A stretch of 64,000 bases of DNA. Origin: Cotesia glomerata (lineage: Eukaryota; Arthropoda; Insecta; Hymenoptera; Braconidae). Each line of letters starts with the position of its first letter. The first letter of the stretch is position 1. The stretch covers positions 9,618,142-9,682,141 of the forward strand of contig NC_058164.1 in the NCBI RefSeq assembly GCF_020080835.1, in the 5' to 3' direction. The translations under genes were made by a program, and so were the position numbers. This document shows positions 13,319-22,906 of this stretch, piece after piece. The notes below the pieces were generated by a model that had not been told where the DNA came from, did no database searches, and saw only the letters and a program-made list of their open reading frames with translations.

Positions 13319-13958
13319 TGCACGCCTCATAGCGCGAAGCGCGTGAGGTTGTGCTTTACACTCGACTTGTCAAGGTCAAGCAATTTTGTGATCTTTAAAT
13401 GCCTCTATCACTATCATATTGCACTTATACAATAATATAAGTAGATGTACACCGAGAAAATACTTAAATTAAACGATCTTTTACTTTTTAAAATCATTTC
13501 ATGTAGCTATTTTGAAAAAAAAAAAAATTTTTACGTGGACATCCTGATGTCACCCCATTTTGGATGTACCAACGATTACTCCCAAATAAATTGATTTTTA
13601 GAGACCGGGCTTTTTTTGTTAGTTTAAGAATTCAATGAACTGGTGCCGTATTTCGTATCAGTAGCCTAGCTTACGTATTTTTTTTTAAATTGAATTTTTA
13701 TTAAAATTCACTACGATACACACGTACAAAAACAAACAAACTTTTCTTATTTCTCTCACGTGAAAATTATGGCGCCACTTGATCAAGCTAAATTTTTTTA
13801 GACTGCGTGCGCATATGACAAGAAAAATGGGCACTGATATTTTAAAAAAATGAAAAATATTCTGTAGGGAATTACTTAATTATTATTATTATTTTTTTTT
13901 AATCGATTCCACAATTTATTTATTTTTTTTTAAATGAATGAGCGTTATGAGGCGTGCA
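13319..13958. mobile_element. 640-bp element with TGCACGCCTCATA inverted ends
   Basis: The 17-base end TGCACGCCTCATAGCGC at 13319-13335 is repeated inverted at 13942-13958 with one mismatch. A CG-rich palindrome GCGCGAAGCGCG follows the left end. The interior is AT-rich and non-coding. Target-site duplication is unclear, so the class is undetermined. Confidence 0.65.
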
Positions 13959-15794
13959 TTTTTGGATTTTCCAAACTTTTTACATATACACTTGAAAAAA
14001 AAAAGAAAAAATTCTTCGCTGGAGAACTAATTTTTTTGGCTCAAGAAAATTTCTTCTTGCTTCAATACTACTTAGTTTTTCCAAAAAATTTTCTTGCCTT
14101 AAGTAACTTTTTTCGACTGATAATTTTTTTAAATTGTTCAATAAATTTGAATTTGGATGTAAAAGGTCTGAAAAATTGCACATAGGAAAAGTTTTTAAAA
14201 ATTTTCAAGTCCCTTTTTTATATTATTATTTCTATAATAATAATTACACTATTTATAAATTAAAAAAAAAAAATATTCTGTCATGAGAAATGAAAATTTT
14301 ACCACTTTATAAAATCAAGAAATAATTATATAGCTGATATTTGAAAATTTTTGTATTTTATTTGTTAAAAAAAGAAAATTCAAAAATTGTCTGCTAGTTA
14401 TCATTAAATAAATTAAAAATTTTCATAGGCGATAATTCTTTAATTTGAACCGGCAGTAAAATATAAGGAGAAAAAAACCGGAAATGTGTTTTACAGATGT
14501 AAGATGTTAAGAATTAGTTCAGCTAGAATGGGAATTAGAATTATAATTTTGAACAGTTTCTGGAAAGACAATGATATGTGAATATGCATATGTATAATGA
14601 ATAATGAATATGAAGGTTTGTTGGCTGGAAAAAAAAAAAAAAAAAAAAAAACGGAGGGCTTTATATAGTTTAGTTTCGCGTAGACTTTAGTGTCTACATC
14701 TCGAATTGGAGATGCTAAAGTTAGACAGCGTAGTGAGACGAGACCCCATGGGTGAGTCTGAATGGTTTAAAAAATAATGATAATAATAATAACAATGATG
14801 ATGATGAAAATATGAAAAATAAAAAAAGAGAGTGAGAGAGAAGAGGGTTAAAGTGAATTGAAAAAATATAAATAAAATGTATGCATGGCAAAGTTTATAA
14901 GACCTGTTATGAGTTATAATGTTGAAGCTATAATGCCAGACGAATTACTTGCTGTTCGCTCGAGTTAATAGAATGTTATTGTTGATAATATATAAATATT
15001 CTTTTATTGCACATTTATTTTTTTAATATTCATTACAAGATGAGCTTTGATAGTTTTGTTACTTTTTTTTCTTTAAAAATTTAGTTTCACTTAAAAATTA
15101 AAAATTTTCTAAATAAAATTTTATTGTGAGAGTAAAAATTTTAATGATTTTTCCGCGTGCTCTTGATCTCTCATAATTTATTTTGTACGAATTTCATGAA
15201 AAAAATTATTTAATTTAAAATAAACTTTTTTTTTTTTTCTGTTTGAAAATATATTTATATTTGCATTTAATTTTTTTTACAATTATAAATCTTTGTATTT
15301 ATTTAAAATTTATTGACCGTACCATTTAGTAAAGAATCATCTCCAACCTCATTACATTTTAAAAGTTCTATCGTAAACGCAAAACTATAAAAAAAGAAAG
15401 ATAATTCTCCAACTTAATTAATATTATTGCTATTTGCTTCGGCATCTTCTCACTTTGAGCGCTTTACCTTTACCTTTACCTTTTACCTTTACTTACTTAA
15501 GAATAGTTTATTCTTTTGAGAGAATCCACTCCGCATAGTATCATTAAATTTCTCAAAGAAAATAAAGTTAGTAGTCAAGCCAAGTTCTACATTCTTATTT
15601 ATATATAATATAAAGACAAGACACCGAACATTGACGTTGCGTTTCGACTTTGCAGTAGTTCAAAGAGTCCAGATAATGATATACATATACATATACATAT
15701 ACACATTGCATATAATGCATTATACATGGTACACACGGCATCTAGATTATTTTCCATTTTAATGAAACGCTCATATCGTCCTTTATATTACTTA
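13959..15794. other. AT-rich spacer
   Basis: Contains a poly-A run (about 14628-14651), short TTTACC repeats (about 15465-15495) and ATACAT repeats (about 15680-15702). The block 14651-14760 is less AT-rich and is listed separately as a weak first-exon candidate. No reading frame is supported. Confidence 0.45.
14661..14757 (+). promoter_or_regulatory. Weak candidate promoter / first exon with splice donor
   Basis: A TATA-like TTATATAG (14661-14668) is followed ~80 bases later by ATGG (14748-14751) directly joined to GTGAGT (14752-14757), a strong match to the 5' splice-site consensus. The stretch between is less AT-rich than its surroundings. This could be a transcription start with a short first coding exon. 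No partner exon was identified, and a chance match is quite possible. Confidence 0.2.
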
Positions 15795-15946
15795 TACACT
15801 GATAGAAGGATTTAGTTCTATTTAATAAGATTTAGTAACAGATACTAAATGACTTAATAACAAACCTTTCATTACCAAATATTTAGTAATAGGTACTAAA
15901 TCATTTATTAAAGCCCATTTAGTTCCACCAAATAAATATTTAGTAA

Positions 15947-17472
15947 TCTATATATATATATATATATATATATATAGGAGGCTTTCTATAGAAATAGTCA
16001 CTCATCACGATATCTCTGGAACTATAAGACCCAGAGACTTGAAATTTGGCAGGAATATTCCTTTTGCCGAGTAGAGGTCAGCTAAGAACGGATTTTACGA
16101 AATTTCACCTATAAGAGGGGGTTGCGGGGGCGTTAGCAATGGAAAATTCCCGTTCTTAAACTATAGCTCCTACAGACTCCAAATTTTGTCGGAATTTTCG
16201 GTAAGTGATAAATAAATAATTTATGAACAAATGTTACGTCATCCTACCTCAAAGAGGATTGCGGGGACGTTAACAATCAAAAATTCCTTTTTTTAAACTA
16301 CAGCTCCTGTAGATTCCAGATTGGGTAGCAATTTTCTGTAAGAGATGTAGAAATAATATACGAACGAATTTTACGATAACTCACCTCACAAGGGATTACG
16401 GGGATGGGTGTTAACAATAAAAAATCTTAATTTTCAAAATATAGCTTCTAAAAGCTGTAAATTTGGTAGGAATCTTTTATTTGTCATGAAGAGATCATCT
16501 CAAAACGGATTTCAAAAAATTCTATTTCTGATAGGGATTGCGGGGGTGGGTGTTAAAATCGAAAATTGTAATTTTCAAACTGTAACTTCTGCAGACTCTA
16601 AATTCGGTAGGACTCTTCGTGTTTGATGTTAAGTTCAGCTAAGAATGGATTTTCTCTGATTCTTACCACAAAAGGGATCGCGGGGGCGTTAACAATGAAA
16701 ATTTCTCATTTACAAACAATAGTTTCTATGAACTCTAATTTTTGTCTAAACCTTTCATTTATAATGTAGAAATCATCTTGAATAGGATCTTGCGATATTC
16801 CTGCCCCACATTGGAGTGCAGGAGTGATAATTGTCAAGAAATTCATATTCTTCAAATACAGTTCCTACCGATATAAAATTTGATAGAATCTCAAAAGGAA
16901 CAGGAAATTACAAGGATGGCCTCCAAGCTCAACGGATTTAAATACTTTTTAGATGATCATAACCGATGAAATGTTCTTATTACGGGATTTCGGGAATGTA
17001 ATAGATTAAAATAAATGCATTTTCTAAACACTTGAGATGTGGAAAATAAATTTGGCTACTTACTTTAAGAGAATTCGTAAGAAAACATGTATAAATAATT
17101 TTCTATGAAAAATTGATGTCACAATGGAAATTTTAATTAACAGCTAAATTCGTTGCACTTTGAGCTAGGCAGATTTCAACTTCACTTATGAGACCTGCAA
17201 TTACTTTAACTGAAACCTTTAATGCTCATTTCAATTTTTTTTTATGTGTCAATTATTCATTTTTTGCAAGAAAGCCGCGGGAATGACATAGTGTTTGCAC
17301 ATTGAAAGTTACAATGAATATTAGCTAGAATAATCACATAGATAAAAGGTACAGGCCAATCCGATGGAGTTTGGAATCTGTGAGTCAAAAGAATACTCCA
17401 AATAAATTTCAAGTCTAGATCTAAAAATACATTTCTTTTATGTGCCCAGCGGAGCGGGCGGGTAGTAGCTAG
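15947..17472 (+). mobile_element. Helitron-like non-autonomous element (1.5 kb)
   Basis: It starts TC after an A (TCTATATATA...) and ends CTAG before a T. A hairpin-capable GCCC-8nt-GGGC (17444-17459) ends nine bases before the CTAG. These are the standard Helitron features: A/T insertion, 5' TC, 3' CTRR and a 3' hairpin. There is no Rep/helicase frame, so it is non-autonomous. The interior is a degenerate tandem array: the motif GCGGGG..GTTAACAAT..AAAATT recurs at about 16124, 16260, 16396, 16537, 16678 and 16818, a period of ~138 bp. It sits inside the TIR element 15797-22793. Confidence 0.75.
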
Positions 17473-17615
17473 TATTTAATAAATGATTTATTGGTACTCA
17501 ATAAATCGTTTATTGGTATCAAAAAAATTAATTTTTAACTAATTTTAGCGTGTAACCTAACTTTTTAACTTAAAATAAATAAAAATAATTAAAATAAATA
17601 TATAATTTTAAGTAA

Positions 17616-18072
17616 GCGGCAGGATGGCCGAGCGGGCTAAGTCATTATATCGTTAGTTCGTTCGCACATCATGCCGTAAGGCGAGGGTTCGAGCCCCGAC
17701 GGTTATTAGAATAGTTCCAAACCAACCGTCGGGGGTTGGTTTAGAATAGTTCCAAACCAACCAATCGCCACTATTCCAACAGCCATTCGAAAGAGGTGAG
17801 GAATAGGGTAAATACAGTACAGGAAGCACAAGTCGGTCCACAGACGCAAGAGATACGCAGTGATTATAAAAAGTTGAAAGAGCAGGTTGTGATATTTATG
17901 TGCGAAATTTGAAAGGCAGAAACTTGAACGCAGTAAAATTTGAACGCAGTGAAAATTTGAAAGAAAAAACAAATTCGAACGCAGTGAAATAGAGAGAGGC
18001 AGTACAATTGTGATGAAAAAATTGTAAAAGGCAGTTCTTACTGCTGTACAATGTAACAAATCTATCTATCTA
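17616..18072 (+). mobile_element. tRNA-derived SINE, copy 2
   Basis: Head GCGGCAGGATGGCCGAGCGGG, A box at 17625-17635 (TGGCCGAGCGG), B box at 17686-17695 (GGTTCGAGCC), tail TCTATCTATCTA. The perfect 15-bp duplication TATAATTTTAAGTAA lies at 17601-17615 and 18073-18087; the sister TIR element at 63438 carries this site once, uninterrupted. Relative to copy 1 (6812-7270) a ~45-bp segment after the tRNA head is replaced by a repeat of GAATAGTTCCAAACCAACC, and the GAACGCAGTGAAA motif is present three times instead of two. The minus-strand open frame at 17706-18059 is non-genic. Confidence 0.93.
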
Positions 18073-18285
18073 TATAATTTTAAGTAAAATATAAGGAATT
18101 ATAAAGAAAAGAATCTGATTAAATTATTTTTTTTCGTTTGAGACATTTATAAAATTTAAAATTAAACAAGTTTTTAACATATCAATAATAGACAAATTAA
18201 AAAATGTAAACTAAATTCCACTGAAGTGCAGCGCGAGTAAGTGGCGGCAGTAGGTAAGGTAGGATTGGGTTGTAGATAAGGGAGT

Positions 18286-19245
18286 ATGTTTAGTGGAGAA
18301 AGCAAACAAGCGGGAAAATTTAAAAACAAGTTCCTAACCGGGAGGTCAGGGAGTGTAGGGGACTTAGCAGACGCGGTGATAAGTGGAAAGAGGAAAGATA
18401 GAGAAGAAGAAAGTGTGTTGAGACTGAGAGCGGACTGGGAGGAAAGCGAAGTTTTTAAGAAGAGCAGGTCAGTGGGAAAATTGCCGGAAAAAAGACTTGA
18501 AATGGAGGAGATTCTTAAAAAATTGGAAGAGCTAGGAGATAGAATTAAGGAGGAATGTGGAAAAGTGAGCAAAAGAGTTGACGAACTGAGGGAAGAAGGT
18601 GTTAGAGAGAGAGAAGATCTAAAAAAGATATGGTTGGAGGGTCAGAAAGCGAACGAGGCGAGAATGAATGAGCTGGAAAAAAGGATGGAAAAGTTAAAAA
18701 GGCTAGCGGAAAGGAGAAACCAGGAGGGACAAGTGGTTTTCAAGGAGGGAGGACTGATGGTAAGCAAAGAGACGGAAGAAAGGGTTAGAAGCCTAGAGAT
18801 AAGCGTGGAAAGACAAGAAAGGGAGGTGAGAAGGAAGAATATTATTGTCAAAGGTGTAGAGATGCAGAGAAATAAGGAATGGAGCCAAGAGATCGAGAGA
18901 ATTTGGGAGAAAATAGGAGTTACAGGAGGCAGAAGAAGCATGAGGAAGATTGGAGGGATTGATAAGGAAGGAAAAGGTTTAGTGCTGATAGAAATGGAAG
19001 GGTTAGAGAAAAAAAGAGAAGTTACGATGGCAAAAAGTAAATTGAAAGGAGAAAAAGTAAGAATTGAAGACGATCTCACGAAAGAAGAAAGAAGAATACA
19101 AAGGTTGATAATAGAGGAAGCAAGGAAAGAGAGAGAGAATGGAAAGAGGGTAAAAGTAGGATACATGAAGATGTGGGTTAACGACGAACTGAGGCTATGG
19201 AATGAGTCGGGGGAAGGTTGGAAAATAGAAAAGGGAAACGGGTAA
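18286..19245 (+). CDS. LINE ORF1 protein (L1-ORF1p-like RNA-binding protein), intact
   Basis: The protein has 319 residues, starts ATG after a ~60-bp leader, and is very rich in Lys, Glu and Arg. Order: basic N-terminal region (1-65), heptad-rich coiled coil (about 68-145), a second short helix (161-181), then RKNIIVKGV at 183-191. That motif resembles the first strand of the RRM-like domain of L1 ORF1p-type proteins. The C-terminal segment EDDLTKEERRIQRLI (261-275) resembles their C-terminal domain. Such proteins form trimers through the coiled coil and bind the element's RNA as a chaperone; that role is inferred. No zinc knuckle is present. The frame is uninterrupted, in contrast to ORF2. 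Part of its coiled-coil sequence (18483-18624) is duplicated inside ORF2. Confidence 0.8.
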   Translation: MFSGESKQAGKFKNKFLTGRSGSVGDLADAVISGKRKDREEESVLRLRADWEESEVFKKSRSVGKLPEKRLEMEEILKKLEELGDRIKEECGKVSKRVDELREEGVREREDLKKIWLEGQKANEARMNELEKRMEKLKRLAERRNQEGQVVFKEGGLMVSKETEERVRSLEISVERQEREVRRKNIIVKGVEMQRNKEWSQEIERIWEKIGVTGGRRSMRKIGGIDKEGKGLVLIEMEGLEKKREVTMAKSKLKGEKVRIEDDLTKEERRIQRLIIEEARKERENGKRVKVGYMKMWVNDELRLWNESGEGWKIEKGNG

Positions 19246-19638
19246 ACGAATGGTGGTGGAGAAAGGGGGGGGGGAAGAATGGGATGGAAAAGAAGGGGGG
19301 AGGGGAGAAAAGTTAAGGCAAAGGACATGAGAGTGTATAAAATTGGCTTCTGGAATGTAGTGGGAGTAAAGATAAGGATGAAAACTTCTGGAAGAGGTTG
19401 GAAGAGTGGGATGTTGTGGTACTAATAGAGACCTGGGTGGATAAGACAGGCTGGGAAAGGATAAAACAGAGCTGGAAAAGGGGTTTCATATGGGAATTAC
19501 AGAAGGCAAGGGTGCAAAAAGGAAGAGGACGAGTGAAAGGAGGAATGTTGGTGGGTGTGAAAGAGGAAATTGTAGCAGGTAGAAGAAACATTGTGAGTGA
19601 CGAGGGATGGACAGAAATTGAGGTGAAATTGGGAAATC

Positions 19639-19780
19639 GCCGGAAAAAAGACTTGAAATGGAGGAGATTCTTAAAAAATTGGAAGAGCTAGGAGATAGAA
19701 TTAAGGAGAAATGTGGAAAAGTGAGCAAGAGAGTTGACGAACTGAGGGAAGAAGGTGTTAAGGAGAGAGAAGATCTAAAA
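19639..19780 (+). repeat. Duplicated ORF1 segment inserted in LINE endonuclease region
   Basis: 142 bp that are colinear and almost identical to 18483-18624 in ORF1, from GCCGGAAAAAAGACTTG to AGATCTAAAA, with only a few substitutions and no indels. In ORF2 it is read in other frames and separates the first endonuclease block from VVGVYI-type sequence at ~19794. Template switching during reverse transcription or a later gene conversion could explain it. Confidence 0.9.
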
Positions 19781-21718
19781 CGAGTGGTGGTGGGTGGTGG
19801 GAGTTTATATAAACCGTGATTTCGGGAGGAAAAAGAAGTTGATGGGTAGATGGATGGAAGAGGTCAATGAAAAAGCGATTATAGGAGGGAACTTCAATGC
19901 ATGGACAGGAAGAGAGGGTGGGCTGATCTCAGAAGATGGTGAAGAAATCAGGAACTCGAAAGATAAGGTGGTAAGCAAAGAGGGAAATGAACTGTGCAAA
20001 TTCCTGAGTAAAAGAGGTTGGGCAATAGCGAATGGGTGTATTAAGGGAGACGAAGAAGGAGAATGGACGTTTGTAGGGGAAAGGGGCTGAAAGGTCATTG
20101 ATTTAGTACTTTCCAACAATAAGTTACAGGAAAAGATAACGGAGGTTAAAGTAGAGGAAAGAGTAGAATCAGACCATATGCCAGTGGTGGCAGGAATTGG
20201 AGTGAAGTGGGATAGGAGTGGAAGAGGAGGAAAAAGAGCTGTTAAAGGAACAACGAGAGGAATATGGTCGAAAGAAGGCATAAGAAAATTTGAGGAGGAG
20301 TTCAAGGAATGGGATGGAGTAGAAAGAAGCATGGAAGAGGACTGGCAGGAGCTGAAAGAGAAGGCGAGAAGGGCAATTAAGGTGACGGAGAAAATTAGGG
20401 AGAAGAAATCGGGGAAATCAAGTTGGTGGGACGAGGAATGCAGGAAAGAAAAAATTAACTTAAGAAAAACGCTCCAGAAGTTTAGGAGTAATGAAGTAGA
20501 AAAGGACCTCTATTTGGGAGAAAAAAAGAGATACAAGACCCTGTGCGAGAGGTAAAAGAGAGATGGGAGGAATGGATAAAAAAGATACGAAGTGAAGGGG
20601 AAGTATGGAAAGTTGTAAATGAAGGAAGAAAAAGAAGAAAACAGATAAAGAAAGATATAAGTATGAAAGAATGGGACGCTTACTTTAAAGAGCTGCTTGG
20701 AGGGACAGAAGAGAGGAAATGTAGGAAAGTGGAGGAGGAAAATGATGCGAGAGACGAGATGGAGGAGGAGGAGGAAGGGGATATATCGCTAGAGGAGATA
20801 AGGAAAATAGTGAAAAGTTTGAAGGATAATAAAGCAATGGGAAAAGATGGAATCCCGAATGAGGCGTGGAAATATGGAGGTGAGAAGATAGAAATGGAAT
20901 TATGGAGAATATGTCAAAGGGTATGGAGGGGAGAGGGTTGGCCAGAAGATTGGAAAGAAGGGGTAGTGGTGCTTATTGTGAAAAAAGGGAAGGGAAGTAA
21001 AGTAGAGGAATACAGAGGAGTCACTTTAACGCAGACGGCGTACAAGGTCTACGTGGGAATACTAGAAAAAAGGATGAGGATAGATGTTGAGAAAATGGGG
21101 CTTCTACCAGAGAGTCAGGCTGGATTCAGAAGAGGAAAGGGGATGATGGATAATCTACGTATTGAACTATTTGATTAATAGAGAAATAGCAAAAAAGAAA
21201 GGCAAAACGATAGTTCTTTACGTATTTTAAAGCAGCGTTTGACTCGGTGGACAGAGGAAAGTTGTGTAGAGCGCTGAGGAAGAGAGGAGTTGGGGAAGGG
21301 TTAGTGAAGAGATGCAAAGAGGTATTAAAGGAGACATGGGGAAAAGTCAGAGTTGGAAAGGATAGCGGAAGAAAATTTTGGACGGAGAAAGGTGTGAGAC
21401 AGGGATGTCCGCTGAGTCCGCTGCTTTTTGTACTGTTTGTATGGCGGACCTGGATTAAGAGCTGGAAAAAAGAATGGGGAGGGGTAGAGTTGATGGGGGG
21501 CAAGAAGGTATACTCACTGGCTTACGCGGATGATGTCGCTATGCTGGTGAAAGACGAGGACGAAATGAGAGGAATGATTAGAACTCTGGAGAGGTACGTG
21601 GAGAAGAAGGGCTTGGAAGTGAACGTGAAAAAGACAAAAGTTATGAGGTGCAGGAAAGGAGGTGGGAGGAGAAAGAAAGTTACTTGGATGTGGCAAGGCG
21701 AAGAAATTGAAGAGGTGA

Positions 21719-21721
<3 letters not shown>

Positions 21722-21773
<52 letters not shown>
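21722..21773 (+). repeat. TA microsatellite inside the reverse-transcriptase frame
   Basis: About 50 bp of TA lies in the LINE after the YADD region. The frame stays open across it and translates as alternating Tyr and Ile between EEVNKY and YLEYVIKTNG. Related LINE proteins have only a short KYIYLGY-like segment here, so the tract looks like a microsatellite that grew from a TATATA seed in the coding sequence. Confidence 0.85.
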
Positions 21774-21776
<3 letters not shown>

Positions 21777-22906
21777 GGAGTATGTAATAAAGACCAATGG
21801 AGATCAAGGAGAGCATGTAAAAGAAAGAGTCAAGAAAGGTGCTAGGATTATGGGACAAGTTTGGGGAATAGGAAAGAGGAAGTTTGGAAAAGATTGTGGC
21901 AGAAGGCTGTGGTTATTTGATAAATTGATATGTTCGGTGATCAGCTACGGAGTAGAGATTTGGGGATGGAAGGGCAGGAAAGAGATGGAGAAACTAGAGG
22001 AAAGGTACTTAAGGTAGGTTCTGGGGGTGTCAAGGGAAGTAGTAGGATATCTGGTGAGGGAAGAGCTGCAAAGGGATTTATTGGAAGGAAGGGCAGGGTT
22101 GAGAGCATGGAGTTATGAAAAAAGAATAGAAGAAGGGGAAGGGGGGCTGCTACCATGGAGGTGTAAAATGGAAATGAGAAAAAGGATAAACGCGGGAAGA
22201 GGATTAGAGGGCTGGGAAGCAGAGAGGAAAAAATTTTTTGAAACTAGAGGGTGGGAGATGAGGGTGGGAACATGTTTGGGAAGGATGCACAGGTTTTGGG
22301 GTAGAAAGAGGGTGGCAAGAGATGAGAGAGGAGGTGCTTGGGGATGATGGTCAAGGAGAGGTTGGCTAGTTGAGATAGAGAACTTAAGGGATGGGGAAGG
22401 ACAGAGCTAAAGGTAGAAAGGTGCAGCGGAAATGGAAGTCCAACGGTATGAGAGAGGAATCATGGAGGAATGGGTGTGTTGTGTGGGTGGTATTTTTCTT
22501 TGGGCCTTCAGCCGTTTCTTTTTCCCGACAAATGTAAATAGTTGTGGTTAGAAGATAAGGTATAAGATAGTTGTTAAGCTAGATTTTAAGAATTTTTTGT
22601 AAAGCGGAACGGAGGTCCGCTGTTTGTACCCCTATTTTGGGAAATAAATACATACATTCATATAAAGAAATCATTTATTAAACTGTAACAAATAATATTG
22701 ATGGGTACAAAATATTTGTTTCTCCCAAATAAATGAATAAAAATTTTGTTACTAAATCAGTTTAGTACTCCGTACTAAATCCTTCTATCAGTGTATAATG
22801 TACTTACACTAGTTGAAATCATACACGAAATATAGTACATGTATCTATCTACTTATACTTTAACAGAAAATTTAATAGCTCAACATTTGTAATTAAACTT
22901 CTATTA

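Larger units (their letters stand above)
19329..22347 (+). pseudogene. LINE ORF2 remnant: endonuclease + reverse transcriptase, frameshifted
   Basis: Several frames must be combined. Endonuclease: KIGFWNV start (~19338), DVVVLIETW (~19410; ETW motif), IIGGNFNAW (19881-19907), a stop before the IDLVLSN motif (~20095), and SDHMPV (~20173). Reverse transcriptase: KAMGKDGIPNEAW (~20835), YRGVTLTQTAYK (~21010), QAGFRRGKG (~21115), FKAAFDSVD (~21230), RQGCPLSPLLF (~21398) and YADD (21523-21534), then a thumb/C-terminal region ending near 22347. Defects: Asn in place of the catalytic Asp in the GDFN motif, an in-frame stop near 20088, a 2-base loss just before FKAAFD that removes the first motif-A Asp, stops near 21176 and 22015, and frame changes around 21440. 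An ORF1-derived 142-bp insert (19639-19780) also interrupts the endonuclease. It cannot make a working enzyme. Confidence 0.85.
18225..22659 (+). mobile_element. Non-LTR (LINE) retrotransposon, two ORFs, ORF2 decayed
   Basis: A 4.4-kb insertion in the TIR element, with boundaries set by comparison with the sister copy near 63572 and 63729. It has a short 5' leader, a complete ORF1 (18286-19245), an apurinic-type endonuclease plus reverse transcriptase ORF2 in several frames (19329-22347), a ~310-bp 3' UTR and an A-rich short-repeat tail (AAATAAATACATACATT). The coding strand is strikingly purine-rich. No target-site duplication is seen, and about 158 bp of the sister sequence is missing at the insertion point. 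ORF content places it among APE-type LINEs; I cannot assign the clade (jockey-, R1- or related) without alignment. Confidence 0.9.
15797..22793 (+). mobile_element. Composite TIR element (CACTGATAGAAGG ends) with three nested insertions
   Basis: The ends CACTGATAGAAGGATTTAGT and ACTAAATCCTTCTATCAGTG are perfect inverted repeats flanked by TA (15795-15796 and 22794-22795), as expected of a mariner-type target. Removing the Helitron-like (15947-17472), SINE (17616-18072 plus one duplication) and LINE (18225-22659) insertions leaves about 0.6 kb of non-coding sequence. An inverted copy starting at 63438 matches those remaining parts and lacks the SINE and the LINE. This is therefore an old non-autonomous transposon that served as a landing site. 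Confidence 0.88.

Noticed and set aside
18174..20332. Minus-strand Ser/Pro/Leu/Phe-rich frames (18174-18572, 18642-19328, 19313-19591, 19486-19728, 19805-20332)
   Set aside because: They are antisense shadows of the purine-rich LINE coding strand; plus-strand frames carry the recognisable endonuclease, RT and ORF1 motifs.
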